Source: Avena insularis
Lineage: Eukaryota; Streptophyta; Magnoliopsida; Poales; Poaceae
Direction: 5' to 3'
Assembly: GCA_023614405.1 (NCBI GenBank)
Contig: JAJUPC010000038.1
Location: 1,240,001 to 1,304,000, forward strand
Length of the DNA stretch: 64,000 nucleotides
Each line of letters opens with the position of its first letter. The stretch's first letter is position 1. The translations under genes were made by a program, and so were the position numbers. Below the pieces are notes generated by a model. That model had not been told where the DNA came from. It did no database searches and saw only the letters and a list, made by a program, of their open reading frames with translations. Shown one piece after another: positions 44,171 through 53,920 of this stretch.

Positions 44171-44721
44171 CAAGGACTCTCATGCGGAATTACCCTTATT
44201 GCAGCCCACTACTCATTTGGAAAACTATCATTAACAGGCACGGTGTAAAAATAAATGTTTTCCAAACGAGATAAATTCTCAGCAACAGGATTTTCAGCGC
44301 CTTTCCTCTCTACAATATGCAGATCAAACTCTTGTAAAAGCAACACCCATCTAATAAGCCTAGGCTTAGCGCCCTTCTTCGTCATAAGGTACTTAATAGC
44401 AACATCATCAGTATGAATGGTGACATTTGAATCAACAATATAGGGTCTAAACTTATCACAGGCAAAGACCATAGCTAAGAACTCTTTTTCAATAGTAGCA
44501 TAATTCTTTTGAGCAGCATCTAGAGTCTTGCTAGCGTAATGAATAACATTCAACTTCTTATCAATACGTTGCCCAAGGACAGCACCCACAGTAAAATCAC
44601 TAGCATCACACATAATTTCAAAACGTAAACTCCAATCAGGTGGTTGAACAATAGGAGCAGTAGTCAAAGCTTTCTTCAAAGATTCAAAATCTTCCTTACA
44701 ATCATCATAAAAAATAAAAGG
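44171..44721 (-). pseudogene. Athila-like gypsy A, segment 3: RNase H
   Basis: The minus strand starts at the Copia-1 insertion (44721) with FIFYDDCKEDFESLKKALTT, the RT/RNase H connection. It continues IMCDASDFTVGAVLGQRID (D), NVIHYASKTLDAAQKNY, IEKEFLAMVFACDKFRPYI (E), IHTDDVAIKYLM (D) and GAENPVAENLSRLE. It leads across CACTA-2 into the integrase at 17275. The frame 44679-44209 is open, with stops only near the CACTA end. RT, protease, gag and the 5' LTR of A would lie beyond Copia-1, CACTA-3 and Copia-2. Confidence 0.9.
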
Positions 44722-46393
44722 TGAAGGGAATATGCCCGAGAGGCAATAAGAAAGTGGTTATTATCATATTCCTTATTTATGATAAATGTTTATTTTGCAT
44801 GCTATAATTGTATTGATACGGAAACGTTAATACATGTGTGTTTAATAAAAAAAGGAAGTTCCTAGTTATGCCTCTCTTATAAACTAGCTCGTTGATTAAC
44901 AGGATGATCAAAGTGTCCTGATCATGGACATTGGATGTTGTTAATAACGAGGTCACAACATTAGTGTAATGATGTGATGAACATTCATCCGAAGTATAGC
45001 ATTACGATCAAAGTCATTGAGTTTATATTGCTATAACAACTTACGAAGTGATCCTAATCCTTAGACCATGAGATCATGTCAATCACTAACACCGAAAGAG
45101 TTTCTCGATGACATCAAACGTCACACCGTAACTGGGTGATTATAAAGATGGCTTCAGAACTACTGAAGTGTTATGTTGAGGTTCATGGATAGAGAGTGGA
45201 ATTTGTTTATCCCGACGACGGATAGATATGCTATGTGCCCTCTCGGTGATATCACATTGATTAGCTTGCAAGCAAGTGATTTGATCACTAGAATGTTATA
45301 TCACGGGAACGAGAAAAGAGTGCATGTCGGTAACGAGATCAAACTAGGTATGGAGATACCGATGATCGAATTTCGGACATGTAATATCGTGAAACAACGG
45401 GATTAAGATTCTAGCGTAAAAGGTTCACACAATCACATAAGTCATCGCTGAATGTGTGGGAGTTAGTACGGATCTCCAGGTCCCGCTGCTGATTATTGAT
45501 CGGAGAGGGGTCTCGATCATGTCTGCATTATTCGCGAACCGTAGGGTGACACACTTAAGGGATACCGACACCATTCAGAGCAAATGATAAGTCAGAGAAA
45601 GAAAAGGAAAGCGCATGAATTTATTTCACTAGACACTGAAACTGTTTCGGTTGAAATTGCTGAAACTGGTTCTGCATGTGAAATGGAATACTAGCAAGGG
45701 GTTTTATGTGAATGTTTGTTAATTAAATTAATTAACAAAATTCTGAATAAATAAAGAAAAGAGTTTTATTTAAATGAGAGCTTGCATTAATTTTGGTGGA
45801 AAATTAATGCATGTGAGTGGAATTGTGAGTGGAGGTGTTTTTATGTGAGTGGAGCATCCACCACATGAATGAGGGAGAGGTGGGGGAACCCTCCATGGAT
45901 GGCGGCCATGCCCCCTTGGGCTTACCCCTCCCCTATAAAATGACCCCCTCCTCTCACTTGTCACTCACACCTCCTCGCGAAGGATCTCTCTCCCCCCTTT
46001 AGAATTTCCCCATGGTCTCGGATCAGTGAGATACATGTTCCCAGTGGCTTTTTCTGGAAGGATTTGTTGCTTCCGCTGCTTTGCTGGAGCGAGGGCATGG
46101 AGGTTGTCGGGGTACCCGTATGTGTGTGCGATCACGGATGCACCACTGCTTTGCGGTGCTGGACTTGATGGTGTTGGACCGGCTGGACCAGATGGACTTC
46201 ATCACGATCTTGAGATCGGCAAGCGTTCTTCTACATCATCCACGAGTACAACCTCGTTAACGCTATTCAGTATTCGAGGGTATGTATTCTATGGATGTAT
46301 ATCCACCCGTTGCTTGTATCTAGTAGATAGATCTTGGTACTTAGATGTTCCCATCGTAGGAAATTTTTTGTTTTCTATGTTGCGAACCCTACA
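44722..46393 (+). repeat. Copia-1 5' LTR (1672 bp)
   Basis: It starts TGAAGGGAATATGCCC (the usual TGTTGG is altered) and ends GCGAACCCTACA. CCCTATAAAATGACC at 45930-45944 is a clear TATA context. Short open frames inside lack domains. Confidence 0.85.
45933..45940 (+). promoter_or_regulatory. Copia-1 LTR TATA box
   Basis: TATAAAAT lies in a pyrimidine-rich, G+C-rich setting within the LTR, about 460 bp before its 3' end. Confidence 0.65.
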
Positions 46394-46394
46394 G

Positions 46395-46406
46395 TGGTAT
46401 CAGAGC
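46395..46406 (+). other. Copia-1 primer-binding site
   Basis: TGGTATCAGAGC, perfect initiator-Met type, two bases after the LTR end. Confidence 0.92.
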
Positions 46407-48050
46407 CGGATCTATGCGTAGATGCTTTGCACGGGTAGTACACATATGAGTATTTGGGCGATGATGATCATTTTATTGCTTCTTAGTTGTACTTTGGATA
46501 TTGGTGGAATAGTGGGATGAAGCGGCCCAGACAAACTTTATATGTCCTCGCACATGAGACCTGTTCCACGCTTGACATGCAACTAGTTTTGCATAAGTGG
46601 CTAGCGGGTGTCTGTCTCTCCTACTATAGTCAATATCTAATTTGCAACGAGTTGTCAACAATTTGGTTATCCTCGTTGTAGTTGATGTTCGTAGGTAAGA
46701 ATGGTTCTATCTTTGAAAGCCCTAAGCCACGTAAAACTTGCAATGGATAAATTAGAGGCGTCTAGTTTAGATTGTTGCTGGGCTAGTGTTATGATATGGT
46801 GATGTTGTAAGTAGAAGTATGAGATGATACTCTTAAAACACACATAACGTGTAAGTTCCATAGACCTTGGCCTTACACATAAATGTATGATAGTGATCAT
46901 ACCACGGTGCACATGATGGAGATCATATGCGGGAACCATATCATTTCACTTATAAACATGTGATGTTTGATTGCATCTTATATTGCTTGTTTGGCATTTT
47001 ATTAGCATAATAAGATGATCCCTCATTTATATATCAAGATAAAAATGTGTTCTTCCTTAAGTATGCATCGACAATGTTTCGTCGATTCAAGACATCACGT
47101 GATGATCGGGTGTACTTGAATCCACGAGCATATCTCGGGTGTAAGACAGTTACACACGCGAATACTAAGGTTCTTACTTGGCGAGCCTAGCATGTACAGA
47201 CATGGCCTCGGAACACGGACCAAAAGGTTAAGCATGAGTCATATGTTTTATATGATGACCATATGGATGCTCACCTTTGAAGCTACACCGACTCACGTGA
47301 TGATCGAACTTGGTGTAGTGGATTTGGTTCATGTAATCACCAAAAAGACATGAGGGATGTCGTTTTTGAGTGGGAGCTCATTCCTAATTTGGATTAGAAG
47401 AACTCAATTTATCATAAATTAAATCAAAGTGAATTTGCATAATTTGTTGTAGTCATTGGCATTCGTTCACCACCTTATGCTTAGTTGTAATTGAGATAAT
47501 AAAACTATAGAATTCTGGATATTTACTTTATGAACTGGTATCATATTGTGTTGAGTGTCAATCTAAAGTTTAAAGTCATATTTCAAACTTTTAGAAAACT
47601 CTGTTTACTCCATGAAATTTAATAATTGGTATTAAATTGAGGGTAACAATTCCAGTGTTAGTATATTAAGTATCATGTTTTCCTCTATGATTCTTGATTG
47701 TTTTAATATCAAGTTTATATAGGAGCTGAAAGAATTGTATCAGAAACCATCATGTGTGACAGATATAACGATATCTAAAACAATGTTTTTGGTTGCAATA
47801 TGATAGAGTATAATGTATGTTCTCATATTGGATGAGAATTTGCAAAGGTTGGAGATGCTAGACATCCTAATCATCCGAAAGTGTTTTGGAAAGTAATGTT
47901 ATACTCACGATTCGCCTTTATAAGCTACAGTAGCTTGATCATGAAAGTCGTCATGATAAGGATGAATAGAAGATGTATGTAAAGTGTTTACTAGACTAAA
48001 AGATTACTAAAGAATGGATTTTGAAAGAATGCCTATCATTTTGATGATCG
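46407..48050 (+). other. Copia-1 internal leader, non-coding
   Basis: 1.64 kb contain no gag. Long untranslated leaders are usual for the BARE/Angela group, but no gag start is reached before 48050, so this may be a non-autonomous derivative or the gene is beyond CACTA-3. Open frames at 46473-46939 are short and motif-free. Confidence 0.6.
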
Positions 48051-48520
48051 CACTACTAGGAAAGTAGCTATAGATAGACATACCTCCTGTGGCGCATGGT
48101 CCTGACCATGCGCCACAAAAGTTACCCAGTGGCGCATCCGGAGACATGCGCCACAGAACCACCAAACTTCTGTGGCGCACCTTCCAGAGCAATGCACCAC
48201 AGAAGTTTGGTGGGACCCGCACCACCCGTTGGACCATGAATCTTCTGTGGTGCAATACTCGGTATGCGCCACAGAAGTTTGGTGGGACCCACAGCAGGCG
48301 GGGTCTGACCGTGCTCTGACCAAACTTCTGTGGCTCAAACAAGGAGATGCGCCACAGAAGTTTATATCTTCTATGGCGCATATTGCGATATGCGCCACAG
48401 AAGATATATTTGGGCCCCACTCTCTGGACACCTATGTACAAGCTTCTGTGGCGCATTGTTGCGTGTGCACCACAGAAGAACAAACTTCTTTGGCGCATGT
48501 GTGTAGTATGCGCCACAGAA
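48051..48520. repeat. CACTA-3 5' terminus and first block of subterminal hairpins
   Basis: Eight facing pairs of TGTGGCGCAT and ATGCGCCACA lie between 48088 and 48518, separated by short variable loops. The first (48088-48117) is a perfect 14-bp-arm hairpin with a 2-nt CT loop. Some pairs carry TGTGGTGCA or TGTGGCTCA variants. Binding by CACTA proteins is inferred from En/Spm. Confidence 0.9.
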
Positions 48521-48750
48521 AGCTTCGTGCTTCTCAGATTATTTGTTTCCTATCACACACATTTTCCTCTTGTGCTTTTCCCGACTAAACAAGTACCAGT
48601 GGAATAGGTAGAATATACTAGACAATCTAGTAGATAGACATGTGCAGTGGCATACACCATTGCAAAATGCACATGTGCATAGCCTTGAACAGCAAAACAA
48701 CAATGCCATACATCATTGCAAATACATAAACTACAACATTGCAAATCCCT

Positions 48751-49117
48751 TCAAAGAGCTGGTGGGGGCGATGGCGGTGGAAGATGCCAAACCTCCCTGT
48801 TCACGCGCGTCTGCAGCCTGCGGACGTGGTCCTCCATGGACACGTTGGGGTCGAGCACCGGCCGCCACCCGATTGGTTCTGCCATGCGCGCCCTCTCCTC
48901 CGGAGACGCGAGCACGGCGTACAACCTCATGGCCTTGTTGTAGAGGGCCTCGTGCCGCAGTCTGGCCTCCTCCTCGATTAGGTTGACCTCTGAATCCTAA
49001 GGGCCGACTCCGAGCACTGCCTCTTGACCTCGCCCCTCCACTGCGAGTAGGCTGCAGGGAACGCGAGCGGGTTGTGCTCTCCAGCGAGTCTTCCGACGAG
49101 TTGTGGGAAGAAGACAT
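48751..49117 (-). pseudogene. Small minus-strand ORF in CACTA-3, frameshifted, unknown family
   Basis: A consistent but broken reading starts MSSSHNSSEDS (49117), shifts to LAFPAAYSQWRGEVKRQCSE, and shifts again to EEEARLRHEALYNKAMRLY, ASPEERARMAEPIGWRP, VSMEDHVRRLQTRVNREVWH and PPPSPPPAL with a stop at 48751. The helix-rich, Arg/Glu-rich composition and codon-like G+C richness contrast with the surrounding AT-rich sequence. It lies between the two blocks of subterminal hairpins, opposite to TNP2. It could be a captured host fragment or a CACTA accessory gene. I do not recognise the family. Confidence 0.4.
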
Positions 49118-49223
49118 GAGGGAAGGTATGTTGCTTTGGACAGGGAGTGTGGCATATATAGAGGGGTGTCATTAAAGAGCTCTATCTGCCACCTTTATTT
49201 GGTGCAGATCTGTGCCTTAGTGT

Positions 49224-49435
49224 TCTGTGGCGCATGGGTCAGACATGCGCCACAGAAGTTTAACCTTCTATGGCGCATAACCACAGTATGCACCACACAA
49301 CACTGAGTGCCGGGCCCACAGGTTCTGTGGCACATTCGTTCGCCATGCGCCACAGAACATTGAGTCAGGGGCCCACTTGGCCTACTACACCCTATGGCCA
49401 AGGTTCTCTGGTGCATGCGGCCTGTATGCGCCACA
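49224..49435. repeat. CACTA-3 second block of subterminal hairpins
   Basis: Four more facing TGTGGCGCAT / ATGCGCCACA pairs with loops of about 8-12 nt (for example CTGTGGCGCATGGGTCAG and the facing ACATGCGCCACAG at 49236-49256). They continue the first block after the small minus-strand ORF, suggesting that the ORF segment was inserted between them. Confidence 0.88.
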
Positions 49436-50132
49436 TAATGCTTCGACCAGATCTGCACAAAGGTGGCAACTTTGCTTTCTCCTCTCTCCCACCATCCATT
49501 TCACATCCTTCTCCCCCTCCTCCCATCTCATCTTCCTCCTCTCTCCCACCCCATCGTGTCTATACTTTTCTACATTTTGTTGTATTTAAACCTACTATAG
49601 TTGATAGATTGGCTAGGGAAAGCCTTTCTCCAACTAGTTGATCTAAAACACACCTAATTTTCTCCTCCACATCTCTATTTGTGTACTATTATCTCTCTAT
49701 AGATCTATTGATCCACACTCTCTCACATCGCGCTCTCGACTCGGTATTCTATCTACCCGGTGAGTAATTGGCCATGAATATGCATGTTTTGTAGGTGTAA
49801 AGCTTGTCGCGCGAGCGGTGTGTATATACGATGCATGCATGGCGCGAAGATGATGTTTGTGCATGAAGCTTGTGTGGTGCATGAATGCTTGCATGGGAAG
49901 AAGATTCTTGTTTTTGCTTGTCCCTGTCCCGGTGTGGTGCATGGATGTTTGCCGAAATGTTGATTCATTTCCATTTCGGCAAATTTTTGCACCACCCATA
50001 TGTTCTACTTTTAGGAAAGGTCATGCCAAATTTTTCCGGCGACGACCATGCATGTGTGTTTTGTATGTGTATATTTATAATTAACCTACTCTCTGTCTTT
50101 TTGCTCTATATGTGCATACCGCGCAGGCTACC
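49436..50132 (+). promoter_or_regulatory. CACTA-3 transposase leader, with a hairpin and probable intron end
   Basis: The first 180 bp are pyrimidine-rich. TGCCGAAATG (about 49950) faces CATTTCGGCA (about 49972), flanking TTGATTCA, and a longer imperfect pairing of GGTGTGGTGC with GCACCACC extends it. AGGTCATGCC follows at about 50018. The same arrangement precedes ORF2. ATACCGCGCAG just before the start looks like a splice acceptor. Confidence 0.45.
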
Positions 50133-52766
50133 ATGGTCGTCACCATGAGCGAAGGTCGAGTTACTAGGTATAAGAAAGACGCCAAGGCGGACATGATTCG
50201 GAACAACAAGACCCTGATAAGATGTCCATGTCGAACATGCAAACTCCAGCGCTGGATTGACCCTGATTCTGGACAATTGGAGGATCACCTGCTCAGGCGT
50301 GGTTTCATGCGTGACGACTTCGATGAGGAGCTGGCAGTAAATGGTGTTGGTCATCATGAAGACTTGGGCGAGCGAGAAGACGAAGAGTCTCCCGACGGGC
50401 ATGGTAATGATGACAAAGAATATACCGGCGACGGGCATGATCATCATGGCGAAGAAGGAGATGTCGACGGGCATGACCATCATGAAGAAGGAGAAGTTGC
50501 AAACACCCAGACGCTGCTAACTTCGGTGTTAAGGGATCCTCATGTTCAGGAACTACTTCTCAAGGAGACGAGCAATGCCAAAGCTGCAGCCAGAGAGAAA
50601 GCCAAGCTGGCGCAAATGGAGTTAGATGGGATGACTCCATTATATCCTGGGTTTCGGCCCGAGGATACATGCCTGAGTGTAACGCTCAAGGCTCTAGAGA
50701 TGAAGGCGAAATACAAATGGACCAACATGAGCTTCAATGCTAACATGGAATTCTGGCACGATCGTCTTCCTAACGGGAACACATTGCCAACAAGTATAGA
50801 GGAGGCCAAGAAAATCGTGTGCCCTCTCGACCTACCGCACGTTAAATACCATGTATGTATCAATGATTGCGCACTTTATCGTAACGAGTATGCGGAGAGA
50901 ACCACATGTCTGGTGTGCGGCCATGGACGGTACAAGAGAGGGAACAAGAAAGTTCCTCGAAAAGTGGTATGGTACTTTCCTATCACTCCCCATCTACAGA
51001 GATATTTCGTAGATCCTAAGGAAGCAAAGCTAATGCAATGGCACGTGGAAAGGGAGAAACCCAAAGATGATCCAGAGAAGGGCAATATGCTAACACACCC
51101 TTCAGACGCTAGCCAGTGGAATGCATTGGACATCGAGTTCGAAGAGTTCGGGGGCGATGCAAGGAACGTCAGGCTGGGTATGAGCACCGACGGACTCAAT
51201 CCTTTTGGCAACCAAAGTAGCACGCATAGCACCTGGCCCGTGTTTGTATGGCCGTACAACATCCCCCCGTGGCTCTACACAAATCAAAGGTACGTACACA
51301 TGAGCATTCTTATTCAGGGGCCGAAACAGCCAAGTGTCGATATGCATCTTTATCTCGGGCTGTTGAAAGAGGAGTTAGCCACGTTGTGGGAGACGCCAGC
51401 TCATACGTGGGACGCCTACACTAAAGAATATTTCCCTCTGAGAGCCGCGTTGCTCACGACGGTGCAGGACTATCCTGGTTACGCATATGTATCGGCCCCG
51501 GTGAACCACAGACACAATGCATCTGTCAAGTGCATGGATAAGACCCCGCATCTCCAGCTACCCAAGGATCCCGGGTCTTTGAAAACCGTGTTCCAAGGGA
51601 CTCGAAAGTGGCTTCGCATGGATCACACGTGGAGAAAACGCGGTGACCTGTTCAATGGTAAAGACGAGCTCGAAAGAGCCCCGCGTACGAGGAGCGGCGA
51701 AGAAATCGAGGAGCTTCTGAATAATTGGGATGAGTGCCCAGCGCCAGGGAAGAAGCGACCAAGGACAAAGCCGCTTCTGGGTGTATGGAAAGCGAGGTCT
51801 ATTTTCTGGGACCTGCCGTACTGGAAGGTCCTCCACACGCCCCATAGCCTTGATGTAAAGCACATCACAAAGAACTTTACCGAGAGTCTGCTTGGCACTC
51901 TCCTCAACATGCCGGAGAGGACCAAGGATGGGCCGAAAGCAAGAAATGACCTGAAATTGCTTGGCATCAAGAAGGAGCTTCAGTACCCTGATAGTGATGA
52001 TGATGACGATCAAACGGAAGGGACTCAGGGTCGCCGCAAAAGGGTTAAGAAGAATGAGGTGGTTGTGCTTCGCGCTGCCTGCTTCACTCTGTGTCAGGAG
52101 GAGATCGAGCAGTTTTGCAGGTGCCTCCTAGGAGTCAAAGTTCCTCACGGTTACTCGGGCAAGATAAGCAGGTATCTCGATGTAGCGAAGAATAGGTTGA
52201 GCGGTATGAAGTCCCACGACTGTCACGTGATGATGACACAGATACTTCCAGTTGCCATACGAGGGATAATGGACGAGCACGTCCGTGAGACGCTGTTTGG
52301 CTTGTGCAACTTTTTCGACGTCATCTCTAGGAAGTCGATCGGCATGAAGCAGCTCGATAGGCTACAGGAAGAGATCGTGGTGATACTATGCGAGCTCGAG
52401 ATTTACTTTCCGCCCGCATTCTTCGACATCATGGTGCATCTACTTGTCCATGTCGTGGATGACATCATCCAGCTCGGGCTGACATTCCTGCATAACATGA
52501 TGCCGTTTGAAAGGCTGAAAGGTGTAATCAAAGGGTTCGTTCGCAACAGGTCCCGTCCAGATGGAAGCATAGCCAAGGGCTTTCTGATCTACGAGTGCAT
52601 CTCTTTCTGCCAGAACTATCTAACCACCGAGAACGAGGATGTTGGAATACCCACCAAGCAGGCTCATTGGGTATGGTCACCGCGAGGTCCACCGCCTTCG
52701 CATGTCGGCATTGCTAACCGACGCCGACTTTGCTGTGGCACACCGAGTCGCACTACAACACATTGA
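50133..52766 (+). CDS. CACTA-3 TNP2 transposase (main open part, 877 aa)
   Basis: ATG at 50133 lies in the good initiation context GCTACCATGG. The transposase-associated domain is partial (RCPCRTCKLQRWIDPDSG, HLLRRGFM). An acidic Asp/Gly/His linker follows (about residues 75-130). TNP2 blocks: MEFWHDRLPNGNTLP, KIVCPLDLPHVKYHVC, LGMSTDGLNPFGNQS, PVFVWPYNIPPWLY, LYLGLLKEELATLW and ALLTTVQDYPGYAYVS (residues about 200-465). The DUF4218-type region has HDCHVMMTQILPVAIRG, LQEEIVVILCELEIYFPPAFF, MVHLLVHVVDDIIQLG and DGSIAKGFLIYECISFC (about 690-835). TNP2 binds and cuts CACTA ends in En/Spm. The frame shifts near 52660, so the last ~30 residues are not native and the DUF4216 part is in other frames. 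Confidence 0.9.
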   Translation: MVVTMSEGRVTRYKKDAKADMIRNNKTLIRCPCRTCKLQRWIDPDSGQLEDHLLRRGFMRDDFDEELAVNGVGHHEDLGEREDEESPDGHGNDDKEYTGDGHDHHGEEGDVDGHDHHEEGEVANTQTLLTSVLRDPHVQELLLKETSNAKAAAREKAKLAQMELDGMTPLYPGFRPEDTCLSVTLKALEMKAKYKWTNMSFNANMEFWHDRLPNGNTLPTSIEEAKKIVCPLDLPHVKYHVCINDCALYRNEYAERTTCLVCGHGRYKRGNKKVPRKVVWYFPITPHLQRYFVDPKEAKLMQWHVEREKPKDDPEKGNMLTHPSDASQWNALDIEFEEFGGDARNVRLGMSTDGLNPFGNQSSTHSTWPVFVWPYNIPPWLYTNQRYVHMSILIQGPKQPSVDMHLYLGLLKEELATLWETPAHTWDAYTKEYFPLRAALLTTVQDYPGYAYVSAPVNHRHNASVKCMDKTPHLQLPKDPGSLKTVFQGTRKWLRMDHTWRKRGDLFNGKDELERAPRTRSGEEIEELLNNWDECPAPGKKRPRTKPLLGVWKARSIFWDLPYWKVLHTPHSLDVKHITKNFTESLLGTLLNMPERTKDGPKARNDLKLLGIKKELQYPDSDDDDDQTEGTQGRRKRVKKNEVVVLRAACFTLCQEEIEQFCRCLLGVKVPHGYSGKISRYLDVAKNRLSGMKSHDCHVMMTQILPVAIRGIMDEHVRETLFGLCNFFDVISRKSIGMKQLDRLQEEIVVILCELEIYFPPAFFDIMVHLLVHVVDDIIQLGLTFLHNMMPFERLKGVIKGFVRNRSRPDGSIAKGFLIYECISFCQNYLTTENEDVGIPTKQAHWVWSPRGPPPSHVGIANRRRLCCGTPSRTTTH

Positions 52767-53600
52767 ATTGGTCACCCTTGGGTGGAAGAGCACAAAAGCT
52801 TGATCGAGCAGAGTCGTGGACTGGCCCGCCCGAGGAAGAAAGGAGACGTAACAAGAGAACACAACTCCACCTTCACGGGTTGGTTCAAGAAAAGGCTGCT
52901 GGACAATCCCCCACAGACGCCTTCTACAGAAGATCAACAACTCATATTCTCCTTGTCACAGGGACCAGCGCATAAGTAAAGACTTATCAGTCATACGACA
53001 TCAACGGTTACAGATTCTACACCGAGGAAAAGGACATGAATAGCGAATATCAAATCTCAGGAGTTACTATGATGTCCTTTGCCGATGACGAGACTACTAT
53101 CATGGAAAGATTCTACGGAAGGATCGAGGAGATATGGGAGCTCGACTACTATGGAGAGACGGTACTGATGTTTCGTGTTAGATGGGCCAAGAACGTCGAA
53201 AAAGAAGGCCAATATTTCACCACCTGCGTTATACCAGATGCCAAGTCGGCAAAGAAGGCCTCCACGAAAAATGAGCCATGGATACTCGCTAGCCAAGTTG
53301 ATCAATGTTTCTTTATTACCGACCCGTCAAAGCCCAGTCGTGTTGTAGTGAGGAGGGGCAAGAGGAGCATCATCAGAATGGAAGGATCCGCCAACGAGCA
53401 AGACTTCGACAAGAATGGTAGATTCGAAGATCGAAGAGGAGTTCGACAAGTACTTCAACATGCCTACTACTACTACAGTAAGAAGAAAGACCACACTACC
53501 TACTAAAGGTTGTCCGTTCACGAGAAGAAATCTCATAGTGCCCGGGCTAAAGTATTCAACCGCGAAGAAAAAAGGCAAGAAGATTGTAAAGAGAGGCTAG
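52660..53600 (+). pseudogene. CACTA-3 TNP2 C-terminus with DUF4216, frame-broken
   Basis: Continuation of TNP2 in shifted frames: HRVALQHIELV near 52740, then EEHKSLIEQSRGLARPRKK with STFTGWFKKRLLDN (52782-52979), a shift at about 52975, then KTYQSYDINGYRFYTEEKD and the DUF4216-like block (53036-53506): MMSFADDETTIMERFYGRIE, LDYYGETVLMFRVRW, EPWILASQVDQCFFITDP and WRVVV-like RVVVRRGKR. At least three small indels separate the pieces. The role of DUF4216 is unknown. Confidence 0.85.
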
Positions 53601-53811
53601 CTAGCTCGAAATATCACATGACGATGTGTGACCTTTTTTGTGTATTAGTTAGAGACTAAAAATATATCGTGATATTCGTGTGGGTATACAAATTGAGATG
53701 TGTTTGTGACAAGCACAATATATACAATAATTCGGGGAGTGTTTTTAATAAATATACATGTGTATGTGCTTGGTTTTAAATATATTAGTAACATATAATT
53801 TTGAAACAAAG

Positions 53812-53892
53812 AAAAAAAGTGACCCAGCCAGGATTCGAACCTGGCTGGGAAAGGTTTGTCTATGCATCATAACCACTAGGCTAATCTGTGTT
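53812..53892 (-). ncRNA. Pol III-like transcription unit, tRNA-derived
   Basis: The minus strand has TAGCCTAGTGG (53883-53873), matching a tRNA A box, and GGTTCGAATCC (53841-53831), a perfect B box, about 31 nt apart. TTTTTTT (53818-53812) follows as a Pol III terminator. The T-arm region forms a 10-bp perfect stem, CCCAGCCAGG/CCTGGCTGGG around ATTCGAA (53823-53849). The 5' acceptor strand does not pair with the 3' one and no clean anticodon arm forms, so this is tRNA-like or a tRNA pseudogene rather than a functional tRNA. It lies between TNP2 and the 48-bp hairpin. Confidence 0.5.
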
Positions 53893-53920
53893 TGATGTCC
53901 AACTACAGCCTCACGGCACT

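Larger units (their letters stand above)
37600..44350. repeat. Compound tandem duplication: CACTA-2 end, gypsy A piece and gypsy X
   Basis: The CACTA-2 right subterminal block beginning AAATCTTGA...GAAAAAATGGCATGAAC occurs three times, starting near 37615, 39389 and 43803. The copies end at 37850 (truncated), 39756 (full terminus) and 44170 (full terminus). After the two full termini the same gypsy A piece follows: 39757-39945, then X; and 44171-44350 onward, uninterrupted. X occurs as an LTR end plus ORF (37851-39390) and as a complete LTR plus ORF (39946-43803). Both X-to-CACTA junctions share AAAATCTTGA. The blocks are very similar, which suggests a comparatively recent event. Confidence 0.85.
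44722..48050 (+). mobile_element. Copia-1: BARE/Angela-like LTR and non-coding leader, interrupted by CACTA-3
   Basis: The LTR is 44722-46393, the primer site 46395-46406, and 1.6 kb of internal sequence runs to the CACTA-3 start. The LTR start (GGGAATATGCCCGAGAGGCAA), internal words such as CATGGACATTGGATGTTG and TAACTGGGTGATTATAAAG, and the leader (ACGTGATGATCGGGTGT) match what I know of the BARE/WIS/Angela group. No gag or pol is present before 48050. It is inserted in gypsy A RNase H. Confidence 0.8.

Noticed and set aside
53812..53892. Functional tRNA gene
   Set aside because: The A and B boxes and terminator are good, but acceptor strands do not pair and no clear anticodon arm forms. 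Kept only as a tRNA-like Pol III unit.
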